Assembly (NCBI GenBank): GCA_024637315.1
Contig: JAGXFH010000034.1
Location: forward strand, 248,001-312,000
Origin: Brevirhabdus sp.
Lineage (GTDB): Bacteria; Pseudomonadota; Alphaproteobacteria; Rhodobacterales; Rhodobacteraceae
Direction of reading: 5' to 3'
Length of the DNA: 64,000 nucleotides
This document shows positions 16,870-25,466 of the stretch, piece after piece. The translations under genes and the position numbers were made by a program. The notes beneath the pieces were generated by a model that worked only from the letters and a program-made list of their open reading frames with translations, made no database searches and had not been told where the DNA came from. Numbering within the stretch: the first letter of the stretch is position 1; each line of letters opens with the position of its first letter.

Positions 16870-17475
16870 TTGCTGGGTCCCGCCGCTTCCGGATTCGCGA
16901 CCTCGTTCGCGCTGATCCTCGCCATCGGGGCGCAGAACGCACTCGTGCTGCGTCAGGGGTTGCTGCGCGTCCACGTCTTCTGGCTCTGCCTGTTCTGTGC
17001 AGTTTCCGACGCCATCCTGATCGCTGCCGGGGTGACAGGCTTCGGGGCGCTGGTAACGCTTTACCCCGGCTTTCCCCGGATCATGGCGCTGGCCGGGGCC
17101 GCCTTCCTGCTGGTCTACGGCGCCATGCGGTTCCGCGCCGCGATCAGGGGCGACGATGCGCTGCATCTGGGCGGACTGGCTGCGCCGCTTTGGCCGACAC
17201 TGGCCACGGCCGCAGCGTTCACCTGGCTCAATCCGCATGTCTATCTCGATACGCTTGGCCTGATCGGGGCCGTCTCGACGCAATTCGCCGGCGTCGCGAA
17301 ACTGTCCTTCGGGTTTGGCGCCGTCGCCGCCAGCTTCGTCTTCTTCTTCAGCCTCGGCTATGGCGCGCGCCTGCTCGCCCCACTGATGCAGTCGGTCCGC
17401 GCCTGGCGGATTCTCGATCTCGGCATCGGCGCGACGATGTGGACGCTTGCCGCAGGGTTGATCCTGTCGCCCTGA
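16870..17475 (+). CDS. LysE/ArgO-family amino-acid exporter
   Basis: The 201-residue protein has about six membrane spans and the family N-terminus ATSFALILAIGAQNALVLRQ (about 10-29), with the conserved GAQN motif. AAAFTWLNPHVYLDTLGLIG near 116-135 is the second signature. It begins at a TTG codon, three bases after the DUF502 stop; no ATG is available at this point in the frame. It probably exports a basic amino acid. It converges with the patatin gene. Confidence 0.9.
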   Translation: MLGPAASGFATSFALILAIGAQNALVLRQGLLRVHVFWLCLFCAVSDAILIAAGVTGFGALVTLYPGFPRIMALAGAAFLLVYGAMRFRAAIRGDDALHLGGLAAPLWPTLATAAAFTWLNPHVYLDTLGLIGAVSTQFAGVAKLSFGFGAVAASFVFFFSLGYGARLLAPLMQSVRAWRILDLGIGATMWTLAAGLILSP

Positions 17476-17524
17476 GGCAGGCTGCCCAAACCGGGCATCC
17501 GCCGGCACCGGACCTCAACTTGTC

Positions 17525-18563
17525 CTAGCTGACGATCTGTTGAAGATTCAGCGTCGGGCGCGTGTTCAGATCGTCCTTGTGGTTGGCCAGGAAGGTGTCG
17601 GCGGCGGTCCAGCCGGGCCTTGCGCAACCGCTGCAAAAGCCCCGGTGTCGGGATCATCTTCGTCGCGACGGTCAGATCGTTCATCAGTGCATCATCGGCG
17701 ATCATGTGCACCCGTACCGCCTTCATCTGCCCCTCTTCCATCCGCCCCTCGGCGATCAGGTCGCGCACGAACTGGATCGCCCGCAATTCCTGCAGCAGCG
17801 AGGCGTTGAAACTGATCTCGTTGATCCGGTTGTCGATCTCCTGCACCGTTCGCGGCACCGAGTCGCGGATCAGTGGGTTGATGTTGACGATCACGATGTC
17901 GTCCGGAAAGTCCGGCTCGTACAAGGGCCAGAGCGCCGGATTGCCGGTATAGCCGCCATCCCAGAACGCCTCGACCTTGCCGGTGGCGGGGTCCTCGAAC
18001 TCGACTGCCCGGAACACGTTCGGCAAACAGGCCGAGGCCAGAATCACATCCGTGTGAACCTCTGCGCCGGTAAACACCCGGATCTTGCCGGTCCGCACAT
18101 TGGTGGTCGAGATGAACAGCCGCGGCCCTTCCGTATGGCAGACCTGGTCATAGTGGAACCGGCGTACGATCCGCTCCAGCGGATTGCGGTAGAACGGCCC
18201 GTAATCATAGGGGCTGACGAACTGTGAAACCGCGTCCGCCGCGAAAAAGGCCGGGGACAGCGCAACACCCTGTGCCAGCGTCGCTGCCGAGGGCGCGAAA
18301 CCGGCCATCCAGTGCGGAATCCGCATATCGCTGAGCGCGCCGAACTGGTCCCAGAGCCAAGCCAGATTGTCCTGCGCCGACTGCCGGTCGCCCCCGATAA
18401 GCCCGGCCTTCAGCGCCGCCCCGTTGAGCGCCCCCGCCGAGGTGCCCGAGACTGCGACAATCTCGATCTCGGGATCATCGAGCAACCGGTCGAGCACACC
18501 CCAGGTGAAGGCCCCATGCGCGCCGCCGCCCTGCAGCGCCAGGCTGATGCGTTTCTTGGCCAT
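17525..18563 (-). pseudogene. Patatin-like phospholipase with a 3' frameshift
   Basis: The frame beginning at 18563 encodes a patatin protein with the oxyanion loop QGGGAHGAFTWG (residues 10-21), nucleophile motif GTSAG near 44, and DGGYTGNP containing the catalytic aspartate near 215. After LLQRLRKA the frame runs off into nonsense, whereas the next frame gives ADTFLANHKDDLNTRPTLNL and a TAG at 17525-17527, the expected family ending. One extra base in the GGG at 17615-17617 explains this. It may be a real mutation or a sequencing error. The gene follows bdhA by four bases, so a role in polyhydroxybutyrate or lipid hydrolysis is suggested. Confidence 0.75.
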
Positions 18564-18567
18564 CCCG

Positions 18568-19341
18568 CTAACTGGCGGTCCAGCCGCCATCGGCGCTGAT
18601 CGTCGTGCCGGTGATCTGGTCGGCGCTTGGTCCGCACAGGAAGACGGTGATCCCGGCAATCTGTGCGATCGTCGCGAATTGCTTCGACGGCTGCTTGGCA
18701 AGGATGACCTCTCGCATCACCGTCTCGCGGTCCATCTTGTGGGTCTTCATCTGGTCGGGAAGCTGCTTTTCCACGATCGGTGTCAGCACGTAGCCGGGAC
18801 AGACCGCATTGCAGGTTATCCCCTGTCCCGCGGTTTCCAGCGCAATCGTCTTGGTCAATCCGATGACGCCGTGCTTGGCTGTAACATAGGCTGATTTGTA
18901 GGGCGATGCGCGCAGACCGTGGGCGCTGGCGATGTTGACCACCCGGCCCCAACCGGACTTGCGCATCATCGGCAACGCGGCGGCGGTGGTATGAAACGCC
19001 GAGGACATGTTGATCGCGATGATCGCGTCCCATTTCTCGGTCGGGAAGTCCTCGACCGGGGCGACATGCTGGATACCGGCATTGTTGACGAGGATGTCGC
19101 AGGCTCCGGCCTCTTCGATCAGCATGCGGCACTGGTCGGACTTCGACATGTCGGCGGCGATGTAGCGCGCCGTCACGCCGAATTCCTTGGCGATATCCTC
19201 GGCCAGCTTGTGATCGTCCTTGGTGTCGGTGAACGAGTTCAGGACAACATCCGCCCCGGCGCGCGCCATTTCCTGCACGATGCCAAGGCCGATCCCCGAA
19301 TTCGATCCGGTTACAACCGCTGTCTTTCCCGCAAGTGTCAT
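18568..19341 (-). CDS. bdhA: 3-hydroxybutyrate dehydrogenase
   Basis: This short-chain dehydrogenase oxidises D-3-hydroxybutyrate to acetoacetate with NAD during turnover of polyhydroxybutyrate. The 257-residue protein has the cofactor loop TGSNSGIGLGI (residues 11-21), NNAGIQHVAPVEDFP near 87, the catalytic YVTAKHG near 152, and the end GTTISADGGWTAS. GIQHVAPVEDF and ANALP-type surroundings are typical of BdhA rather than generic family members. It is followed after four bases by the patatin gene. Its promoter must lie in the 70-bp gap 19342-19411 or upstream. Confidence 0.93.
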   Translation of the reverse strand: MTLAGKTAVVTGSNSGIGLGIVQEMARAGADVVLNSFTDTKDDHKLAEDIAKEFGVTARYIAADMSKSDQCRMLIEEAGACDILVNNAGIQHVAPVEDFPTEKWDAIIAINMSSAFHTTAAALPMMRKSGWGRVVNIASAHGLRASPYKSAYVTAKHGVIGLTKTIALETAGQGITCNAVCPGYVLTPIVEKQLPDQMKTHKMDRETVMREVILAKQPSKQFATIAQIAGITVFLCGPSADQITGTTISADGGWTAS

Positions 19342-19411
19342 GAATCACCTCGTGATATGCATTCGCAGCAACCATATGCCGCAACCGCAGAAAGTGCGAG
19401 CGTGATCTGCC

Positions 19412-19744
19412 TCAGCCGGACCAGCTGAGCGCAGCGGCAAGCCGGCGCCGCACCTCTTCCGGCTCGGCCTCGACGGCCTGCAGCACGCGCCGCAACTCGT
19501 CCCGCGCCGCATGCAACTGGTCGATCAGAGAGATCACGATCACCAGCGCGTCTTCATCCAGGCTGAACTCCTCGGTCAACTCGCACAACAGTTCCATCCG
19601 GGCGATGTCGACCTGCCGGAAGACCATGCCTTCGTCGGTGCAAAGCGGCATCACGATCTCGGCCTCGATGAAGGTGGTCAGCCGGTGGCGGGTCAGCAGG
19701 GCGACCGCTTCGATCGCCTGTTCCTCGGAATAACGCTTTGTCAT
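19412..19744 (-). CDS. cbpM: Chaperone modulator CbpM
   Basis: The 110-residue protein is of CbpM type, the partner that binds the J-domain of CbpA and inhibits it. It has an N-terminal MerR-like helical part ([20 protein letters not shown]), then [20 protein letters not shown] and the helix [20 protein letters not shown]. Its ATG overlaps the stop of cbpA by four bases. The pairing with a CbpA-type gene strongly supports the call. Confidence 0.85.
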   Translation of the reverse strand: MTKRYSEEQAIEAVALLTRHRLTTFIEAEIVMPLCTDEGMVFRQVDIARMELLCELTEEFSLDEDALVIVISLIDQLHAARDELRRVLQAVEAEPEEVRRRLAAALSWSG

Positions 19745-20670
19745 GCACTCATCCCCTTTCGCGGATCATACCGATGCGTCTTGCGCCACTGCTCCATGAA
19801 ATCGGTCAGCTCGTCGTCGATCTTCGGCGGCGCCACGATGCGCAATTCGACGCGTTGATCGCCACGCGCCTTGCTGCCGCGCTTCTTCACGCCGCGACCG
19901 CGCAGCCGCAGCATCTGGCCGCTGCTGGCCCCTTTGGGTACCGTCAGGCTGACTGGCCCGTCGATTGTCGGGGCCTCGACCTTGCCGCCCAGGACGGCCT
20001 CGTCCAGAGTGATCGGCAGGCTCACCAAGATATCATCGCCGTCGCGCTGGAAGACCGGATGCTCGCGCACCGTCAGCGTCACCAGCGCATCGCCCGGTGG
20101 TCCGTCGCCAAACCCCGGCCCGCCCTTGCTGCGCAACCGAATCGTCTGGCCATCCGCCGTGCCTTCGGGGATCTTCACATCCAGTGTTCCGCCCGCCGGC
20201 AGGGTGATCCGGGTGGTCCCACCCTTGGCCGCATCCATGAACGGGACTTCCAGCGCATAGCGCAGGTCCGACCCACGGGCGCTGAACCCCTGCGATGACC
20301 ACTCGCCGCCGCCCTGTCCGCGCTGGCGTAGGAACTCGGCGAAGATGTCCGACGCATCGCCGTGATCCTCGAAGCCCCGCTGGCCCCGATAGGGATTGTC
20401 GGCGGCACCCGCATAATCGCGGTAAAACTGCCGCTCGGGCCGCTCGGCGCCGGTCGCATCGATCTCGCCGCGGTCGAAACGCGCCCGCGTCTGGGGGTCG
20501 CGCAACAGATCGTAAGCCGCCGAGGCCGCCTTGAACCGCGCCTCGGAGGCCTTGTCGCCGGGGTTCAGATCAGGATGGCTTGTCCGCGCGATCTTGCGGT
20601 AGGCCTTCTTGATCTCTTCGGTTGTGGCGTCTTTGGTCAGCCCGAGGGCTGCATAGGGATCGTCGCTCAT
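19741..20670 (-). CDS. cbpA: DnaJ-like co-chaperone CbpA
   Basis: The 309-residue protein has an N-terminal J-domain ([20 protein letters not shown] at about 4-23, with the HPD triad in TSHPDLNPG) and lacks the DnaJ zinc-finger domain. The C-terminal peptide-binding domains show [20 protein letters not shown] and [20 protein letters not shown]. This arrangement matches CbpA, a DnaK co-chaperone. The ATG at 20670 has GTGAGG upstream. It overlaps cbpM, and the sRNA candidate at 20858-20935 lies on the same strand about 190 bases upstream. Confidence 0.93.
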   Translation of the reverse strand: MSDDPYAALGLTKDATTEEIKKAYRKIARTSHPDLNPGDKASEARFKAASAAYDLLRDPQTRARFDRGEIDATGAERPERQFYRDYAGAADNPYRGQRGFEDHGDASDIFAEFLRQRGQGGGEWSSQGFSARGSDLRYALEVPFMDAAKGGTTRITLPAGGTLDVKIPEGTADGQTIRLRSKGGPGFGDGPPGDALVTLTVREHPVFQRDGDDILVSLPITLDEAVLGGKVEAPTIDGPVSLTVPKGASSGQMLRLRGRGVKKRGSKARGDQRVELRIVAPPKIDDELTDFMEQWRKTHRYDPRKGMSA

Positions 20671-20857
20671 CCGTGCCTCACCGCTGATTGCCATTGCGTC
20701 CTAACATCGGCACGATCCGCTCTGCCGACAAGCCCCCGCGACACCCTGCCCCTTGATCATCCCAGCAATCATCCCCGCCAGCGCCCGCGTCCGGAGCCGG
20801 CGCGGGCGATCTCCTGACCCGCAGGGCCGCTATCCTTGACGAAAAACCGCGCGGCCC

Positions 20858-20935
20858 CAAAAAAAACGCCCGCACGAAGCGGGCGTTGAGTTATTGAGGC
20901 AGGTTTCATACAGGCAAGAAACCTATCGAGCAGTG
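20858..20935 (-). ncRNA. Candidate small RNA upstream of cbpA
   Basis: The gap 20671-21048 holds a compact unit on the minus strand. TTGGCC (20969-20964) and TATAAA (20946-20941) are separated by 17 bp and form a good sigma-70-type promoter. About 78 bases of transcript would follow, folding into a 7-bp AGGTTTC/GAAACCT hairpin (20901-20924) and a 9-bp GC-rich terminator hairpin with a U-tract. No open frame of note is present. It could be a free sRNA or a terminated leader of cbpA. Confidence 0.5.
20859..20887 (-). terminator. Intrinsic terminator of the small RNA candidate
   Basis: A perfect 9-bp stem AACGCCCGC/GCGGGCGTT with a five-base loop (20865-20887) is followed on the minus strand by a run of T (complement of the A-run 20859-20866). 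It is correctly placed to end a leftward transcript starting near 20935. No protein gene on the minus strand lies to its right within reach. Confidence 0.85.
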
Positions 20936-20940
20936 AGCCC

Positions 20941-20969
20941 TTTATACGCGGTCCGTCGCCGGGGGCCAA
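20941..20969 (-). promoter_or_regulatory. Sigma-70-type promoter of the small RNA candidate
   Basis: TTGGCC and TATAAA with a 17-bp spacer face leftward. The -10 ends about seven bases before the predicted RNA start. Spacing is ideal and the -10 is one base from consensus. Confidence 0.5.
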
Positions 20970-21048
20970 GCTAAAAGTTTGAAAAGGTTGGATGTCCAGC
21001 CTAGTCTCGGCCTCAACAAAACAAGGGCGCAGAAGGAATACCGGCAAA

Positions 21049-22863
21049 ATGACACTTTTTTTTCATCGAAAGATACGCTCTTTCACCACCGCGATTGCGC
21101 TGGTTCTGACCGCCACCATAGCCCCTGCAGAGCCGCAACACGCAATCGCTATGTATGGCGACCCGGCCCTGCCACCCGATTTTGTGTCTCTTCCTTACGT
21201 CAATCCCGACGCGCCCAAGGGTGGCCGTATCATCTTTGCCGAACCTGGTGGCTTTGACAGCCTCAATCCGCACATTCTCAAGGGCAACGCGCCCTATATC
21301 GTCAGTTCGCAGGTTTTCGAAAGCCTGATGGGGCGCAGTTGGGATGAGCCCTTCACCCTCTACGGTCTTTTGGCCGAATCAGTCGAGGTCGGTCCGAATC
21401 GCGAATGGGTGGAATTCACCCTGAATCCGGCGGCGAAATTCTCGGATGGCAGCCCGGTCACGGTCGAGGACGTGATCTGGTCCTACGAGACCCTCGGGAC
21501 CGAGGGGCACCCGCGCTATGGCTCGGCCTGGGGTCAGGTGGAGCAGATCGAGGCGACAGGCGACCGCTCGGTCCGCCTCTCGTTCGGTTCCGACAACCGC
21601 GAACTTGCGCTCTTGATGGGCCTGCGCCCGATCCTGAAAAAGGCGCAGTGGGAGGGGCGCGATTTCGCCGCCAGCGGCATCGACGTGGTGCCGATCGGCT
21701 CTTCACCCTACATCGTCGACGCGTTCGAGCCGGGTCGCTTCATCACCCTCAGGCGCAACCCCGATTATTGGGGCAAGGATCTGCCGTTCATGCGCGGCCA
21801 GGCCAATTTCGATGAGATCCGCACCGAATTCTACGGCGACGGCGATGTCGTCTTCGAGGCGTTCAAGTCCGGCAATGCCAATACCTACCGCGAAGGCAAT
21901 GCCGCGAAATGGGAAACCCAGTACGATTTCCCCGCCGTTCAGTCGGGAAAGGTCGTCAAATCCGAGATCCCGCATCAGCGCCCCTCGGGCATCATCGGTT
22001 ATGTGATGAACACCCGCCGTCCAGTGTTCCGCGACTGGCGAGTGCGCGAAGCGATGATCCATGCCTTCAATTTCGAATATATCAACGAGACGCTGACCGG
22101 CGGCGACCAGCCCCGGATCACCAGCTACTTCTCGAACTCGGTTCTCGGCATGCAGCCGGGCCCGGCGACCGGCCTTGTCCGTGACTATCTCGAACCCTAC
22201 GAGGACGGGCTTCTGCCCGGCGCATTGGAGGGGTACTCGCTGCCCGTCGGCGATGGCAGCGAACGCAACCGCGCCAATATTGCCAAGGCGCTGGACCTGA
22301 TGGCAGAGGCTGGCTGGACCGTGCAAAACGGGGTGATGAAGAACGCGGTTGGCGAGCGTTTCACCTTCGAGATCGTGCTCAACCAAGGTGCGGGCGAGAC
22401 GATCCAGACGATGGACATGTTCGCCGCCGCCCTGAACCGGATGGGCATCACGCCGCGGATCACGGCGGTGGACAGCGCGCAATATACCGAACGCACCGAC
22501 CGCTACGATTTCGACATGGCCTATTACCTGCGCGGCCTGTCGCTGTCACCGGGCACCGAACAAAGGCTCTACTGGGGCGCCGAGGGTGTGCTGGAACCCG
22601 GAACCCGCAACTGGATGGGAATGGACAGCGACGCGGCCGAGGCGATGATCGACCGGATGCTGAATTCGCAAAGCCAGGAAGAATTCCGCGCCGCCGTCAA
22701 GGCGCTTGACCGTATCCTTACCAGCGGGCGATACGTGATCCCGATCTGGTATTCCAAGGACAGCCGGATCGCACATGCGCGGCAGCTTCACTATCCCGAA
22801 CGTCTGCCGATGTACGGAGACTGGATCGGGTTCCAACCTGACGTTTGGTGGTGGGAGGATTGA
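21049..22863 (+). CDS. Periplasmic family-5 binding protein (YejA/oligopeptide type)
   Basis: The 604-residue protein has a signal peptide (HRKIRSFTTAIALVLTATIAP) and the family-5 binding fold: YVNPDAPKGGRIIFAEPGGF near residue 45 is the YejA-type signature, and TLYGLLAESVEVGPNREWVE follows. It resembles receptors for oligopeptides or microcin-C-like compounds. Unusually, no permease or ATPase genes follow; the transporter must be encoded elsewhere. The ATG at 21049 gives a proper signal peptide; an earlier ATG at 20992 is possible but would lengthen the leader. The entericidin-like gene overlaps its stop codon. Confidence 0.88.
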   Translation: MTLFFHRKIRSFTTAIALVLTATIAPAEPQHAIAMYGDPALPPDFVSLPYVNPDAPKGGRIIFAEPGGFDSLNPHILKGNAPYIVSSQVFESLMGRSWDEPFTLYGLLAESVEVGPNREWVEFTLNPAAKFSDGSPVTVEDVIWSYETLGTEGHPRYGSAWGQVEQIEATGDRSVRLSFGSDNRELALLMGLRPILKKAQWEGRDFAASGIDVVPIGSSPYIVDAFEPGRFITLRRNPDYWGKDLPFMRGQANFDEIRTEFYGDGDVVFEAFKSGNANTYREGNAAKWETQYDFPAVQSGKVVKSEIPHQRPSGIIGYVMNTRRPVFRDWRVREAMIHAFNFEYINETLTGGDQPRITSYFSNSVLGMQPGPATGLVRDYLEPYEDGLLPGALEGYSLPVGDGSERNRANIAKALDLMAEAGWTVQNGVMKNAVGERFTFEIVLNQGAGETIQTMDMFAAALNRMGITPRITAVDSAQYTERTDRYDFDMAYYLRGLSLSPGTEQRLYWGAEGVLEPGTRNWMGMDSDAAEAMIDRMLNSQSQEEFRAAVKALDRILTSGRYVIPIWYSKDSRIAHARQLHYPERLPMYGDWIGFQPDVWWWED

Positions 22864-22973
22864 TGCGATTTGCACTCTTTGCTTTGATGCTGGCCTTGGC
22901 CGGATGCGCAACGGTTGCGGGCGTCGGGGAAGACATCTCTTCGGGCGCGCGCACTGTTCAGCGCATCTTCTGA
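22863..22973 (+). CDS. Entericidin-like small lipoprotein
   Basis: This 36-residue protein starts at an ATG whose A is the last base of the upstream TGA. It has a hydrophobic leader and lipobox (MLALAGC, cysteine 15) and ends ATVAGVGEDISSGARTVQRI, matching the short mature peptide of the entericidin A/B family (C-T-V-x-G-x-G-x-D). Entericidins are small outer-membrane lipoproteins linked to envelope stress and, in some hosts, bacteriolysis. No antidote-type partner is adjacent. The 237 bases after it (22974-23210) show no gene. Confidence 0.75.
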   Translation: MRFALFALMLALAGCATVAGVGEDISSGARTVQRIF

Positions 22974-23210
22974 GGCTGGCCGCTTTTTCCCCGTTATGAA
23001 ACTGTTGCCAATGCGTCATCGACACCGGACTTGAACATTCTTGTGCTTGGCAACGGCAATTCCGCGCGGTCGATCCCAACCTGACCGCGCCGTTGACCCT
23101 TTCCGCCAAGCGACCAGACGCCGATGGCCTTCGGCGGCGCATATTCGCACGACGGTTACGCACACCGCAGAGCCTTGCATTCGCGCCGGACCGATCGTAG
23201 CGCTATGCGC

Positions 23211-24737
23211 ATGAGTTCATTCTTCGATCAAGGCCCGCCACCGCCCTGCCCCGCGCCGTTCAATCTGGCCGCCCATGTGCTGGCCCGCGCGGCCGATGTG
23301 CCCGACAAGATCGCTCTTGCCGTGATCAGGCAGGCAGGTGCCGAACGCTGGAGCTATGGACGGCTCGAGGCCGCCATTCGCGGCACCGCCACCGGGTTCC
23401 TGTCGCGCGGGTTCGCCGCCGGCGACCGGATCCTGATGCGCCTTGGCAATACCGTCGATTTTCCGATCACTTATCTCGCCGCGATCGCGGCTGGGCTGAT
23501 CCCGGTGCCAACCTCGGCCCAGCTGACCCGGCGCGAGATCGGCAAGATCGCCGCAGAGATCACCCCTGCCCTGATCGTTGCAGCCGAAGGCGTCGCCCTG
23601 CCCGAGGCGCCCGCCTGCCCGATCCTGACCCTGCACGAGCTGCAGGAGATGCGCGCCTTGCCGCCCGCCGATTATGCGCTGGGCGATCCGAATCGTCCGG
23701 CCTACATCATCTACACTTCCGGGACTGCCGGTCAGCCGCGCGCCGTGATGCACGCGCACCGGGCGATCTGGGCGCGGCGTATGATGTGGCAGGGCTGGTA
23801 CGGCCTGACCGGGGCCGACCGGCTGCTGCATGCCGGCGCGTTCAACTGGACCTACACGCTGGGCACTGGGCTGATGGACCCCTGGGCCGCCGGCGCGACC
23901 GCGCTGATCCCCGGCGCCGACGTCGGGGCAGAGGCGCTGCCGCTCTTGCTGGGGCGCTTCGACGCGACCATCTTCGCCGCCGCACCGGGCGTCTATCGCC
24001 AGATGCTGAAGGCGCCGATCCCGGCATTGCCGATGCTGCGCCACGGTCTGTCGGCCGGGGAAAAGCTGCCCGACACCACCCGCGCTGCATGGCGGGCCGC
24101 TACCGGCACCGCGATCCACGAAGCGTTCGGCATGTCGGAATGCTCGACCTTCATCTCGTCGTCGCCCGACCGCCCCGCCCCGCCCCACAGCCTCGGCTTC
24201 CCGCAACCCGGACGCCGCGTCGCGATCCTCGGCCCGGATGGCCCGGTGCCGCTGGGCGAGCCCGGCACCATTGCCGTTCAAGCCAGCGATCCAGGCCTGA
24301 TGCTGGGCTATTTGAACGCAGAGACGGAAACAAAGGCACGATATCAGGGCGACTGGTTCCTGACCGGCGACACCGGAGCGATGGATGCCGACCACGCCAT
24401 CCGCTATCTCGGCCGCGCCGACGACATGATGAACGCCGGCGGATTCCGGGTCTCGCCGATCGAGGTCGAAACCGCCATGCGCCTGCACCCCGCAATCACC
24501 GATTGCGCCGTGGCTGAGGTCGCGATCAAGCCCGATGTCAGCGTCATCGCCGCCTTCTACACCGCCGACACGGCACTGCCGGACCCGGACCTGAAGGCCC
24601 ATGCCGAGGCCACGCTGGCCCGCTACAAGCAGCCGCGCCTCTATCTGCACCGCACCGACCTGCCGCGCGGAGCCAACAACAAGGTGCTGCGCAAGGTCCT
24701 GCGCGACAGCTTCGACCCCGGCAGATCCGCACAGTGA
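23211..24737 (+). CDS. AMP-dependent acyl-CoA synthetase (benzoate-CoA-ligase-like)
   Basis: The 508-residue protein has the adenylate-forming signatures YIIYTSGTAGQPRAVMHAHR (about 164-183; the usual lysine is arginine), AFGMSECSTFISSS near 305 and the C-terminal GDWFLTGDTGAMD and RADDMMNAGGFRVSPIEVE. The lysine in NNKVLRKVLRD near the C-terminus is the catalytic one. It activates a carboxylic acid to its CoA thioester; the substrate is unknown, and benzoate-type or short fatty acids are equally possible. The start at 23211 was preferred to 23205; both are ATG. Confidence 0.85.
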   Translation: MSSFFDQGPPPPCPAPFNLAAHVLARAADVPDKIALAVIRQAGAERWSYGRLEAAIRGTATGFLSRGFAAGDRILMRLGNTVDFPITYLAAIAAGLIPVPTSAQLTRREIGKIAAEITPALIVAAEGVALPEAPACPILTLHELQEMRALPPADYALGDPNRPAYIIYTSGTAGQPRAVMHAHRAIWARRMMWQGWYGLTGADRLLHAGAFNWTYTLGTGLMDPWAAGATALIPGADVGAEALPLLLGRFDATIFAAAPGVYRQMLKAPIPALPMLRHGLSAGEKLPDTTRAAWRAATGTAIHEAFGMSECSTFISSSPDRPAPPHSLGFPQPGRRVAILGPDGPVPLGEPGTIAVQASDPGLMLGYLNAETETKARYQGDWFLTGDTGAMDADHAIRYLGRADDMMNAGGFRVSPIEVETAMRLHPAITDCAVAEVAIKPDVSVIAAFYTADTALPDPDLKAHAEATLARYKQPRLYLHRTDLPRGANNKVLRKVLRDSFDPGRSAQ

Positions 24738-24818
24738 CCTTGCATTGGTCGGGCTGGTCATTTCGCGCCTGCGGACCTAGAAAACCCCATCCCGACGCGC
24801 GAACCCCCGGAGGCCGGC

Positions 24819-25466
24819 ATGGTCAAACTCGACATCATTTCCGATCCGATCTGCCCGTGGTGCTATATCGGCAAGGCCAACCTCGATCGCGCCCTGGAAG
24901 CCCATCCAGAGCATCCGTTCACCATCGAATGGCACCCGTTCCAGCTGAATCCCGACATGCCGGAGGGTGGCATGGACCGGCGGTCCTATCTGGAAGCCAA
25001 GTTCGGCGGCAAGGAAAACGCCGCACGGGTCTATGGCCGCATCGATGAGGCCGCGAAACAGGCCGGATTGTCGATCAACTGGGAAGGCATCACCAAAACC
25101 CCGAACACGCTGAATGCGCATCGGCTTATCCACTGGGCCGGGATCGAACGGCGACAGAGCTTTGTCGTCGCCTCGCTGTTCAAGGCCTATTTCGTCGAGG
25201 GCCGCGACATCGGCGGGACCGATGTGCTGGTCGAAACCGCCGAAGCCTGCGGTCTTGACGGGGCGATGACGCGGACCTTGCTGGCAGGCGAGGCCGACCT
25301 TGACGATATCCGCGCCCGCGATGCTCATTCCCGCAAGATGGGCGTGACCGGCGTGCCGACCTTCATTCTCGCAGGCCAGCACGCCCTTTCGGGCGCCCAG
25401 CCGCCCGAGATTTGGGGCCAGGTGATCGAGGATATCGTCGCGCAATTGAAGGATGGCGCCGGATGA
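24819..25466 (+). CDS. DsbA-family thiol oxidoreductase (FrnE-like)
   Basis: The 215-residue cytoplasmic protein has a thioredoxin-like fold with CPWC (residues 12-15 in SDPICPWCYIGKANL) and the conserved cis-proline loop GVTGVPTFILAG near 176. LNAHRLIHWAG near 99 is typical of the FrnE/HCCA-isomerase group. Members of this group act in disulfide handling or polyketide-type metabolism. There is no signal peptide. It is coupled to the exporter gene downstream by an ATGA overlap. Confidence 0.88.
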   Translation: MVKLDIISDPICPWCYIGKANLDRALEAHPEHPFTIEWHPFQLNPDMPEGGMDRRSYLEAKFGGKENAARVYGRIDEAAKQAGLSINWEGITKTPNTLNAHRLIHWAGIERRQSFVVASLFKAYFVEGRDIGGTDVLVETAEACGLDGAMTRTLLAGEADLDDIRARDAHSRKMGVTGVPTFILAGQHALSGAQPPEIWGQVIEDIVAQLKDGAG

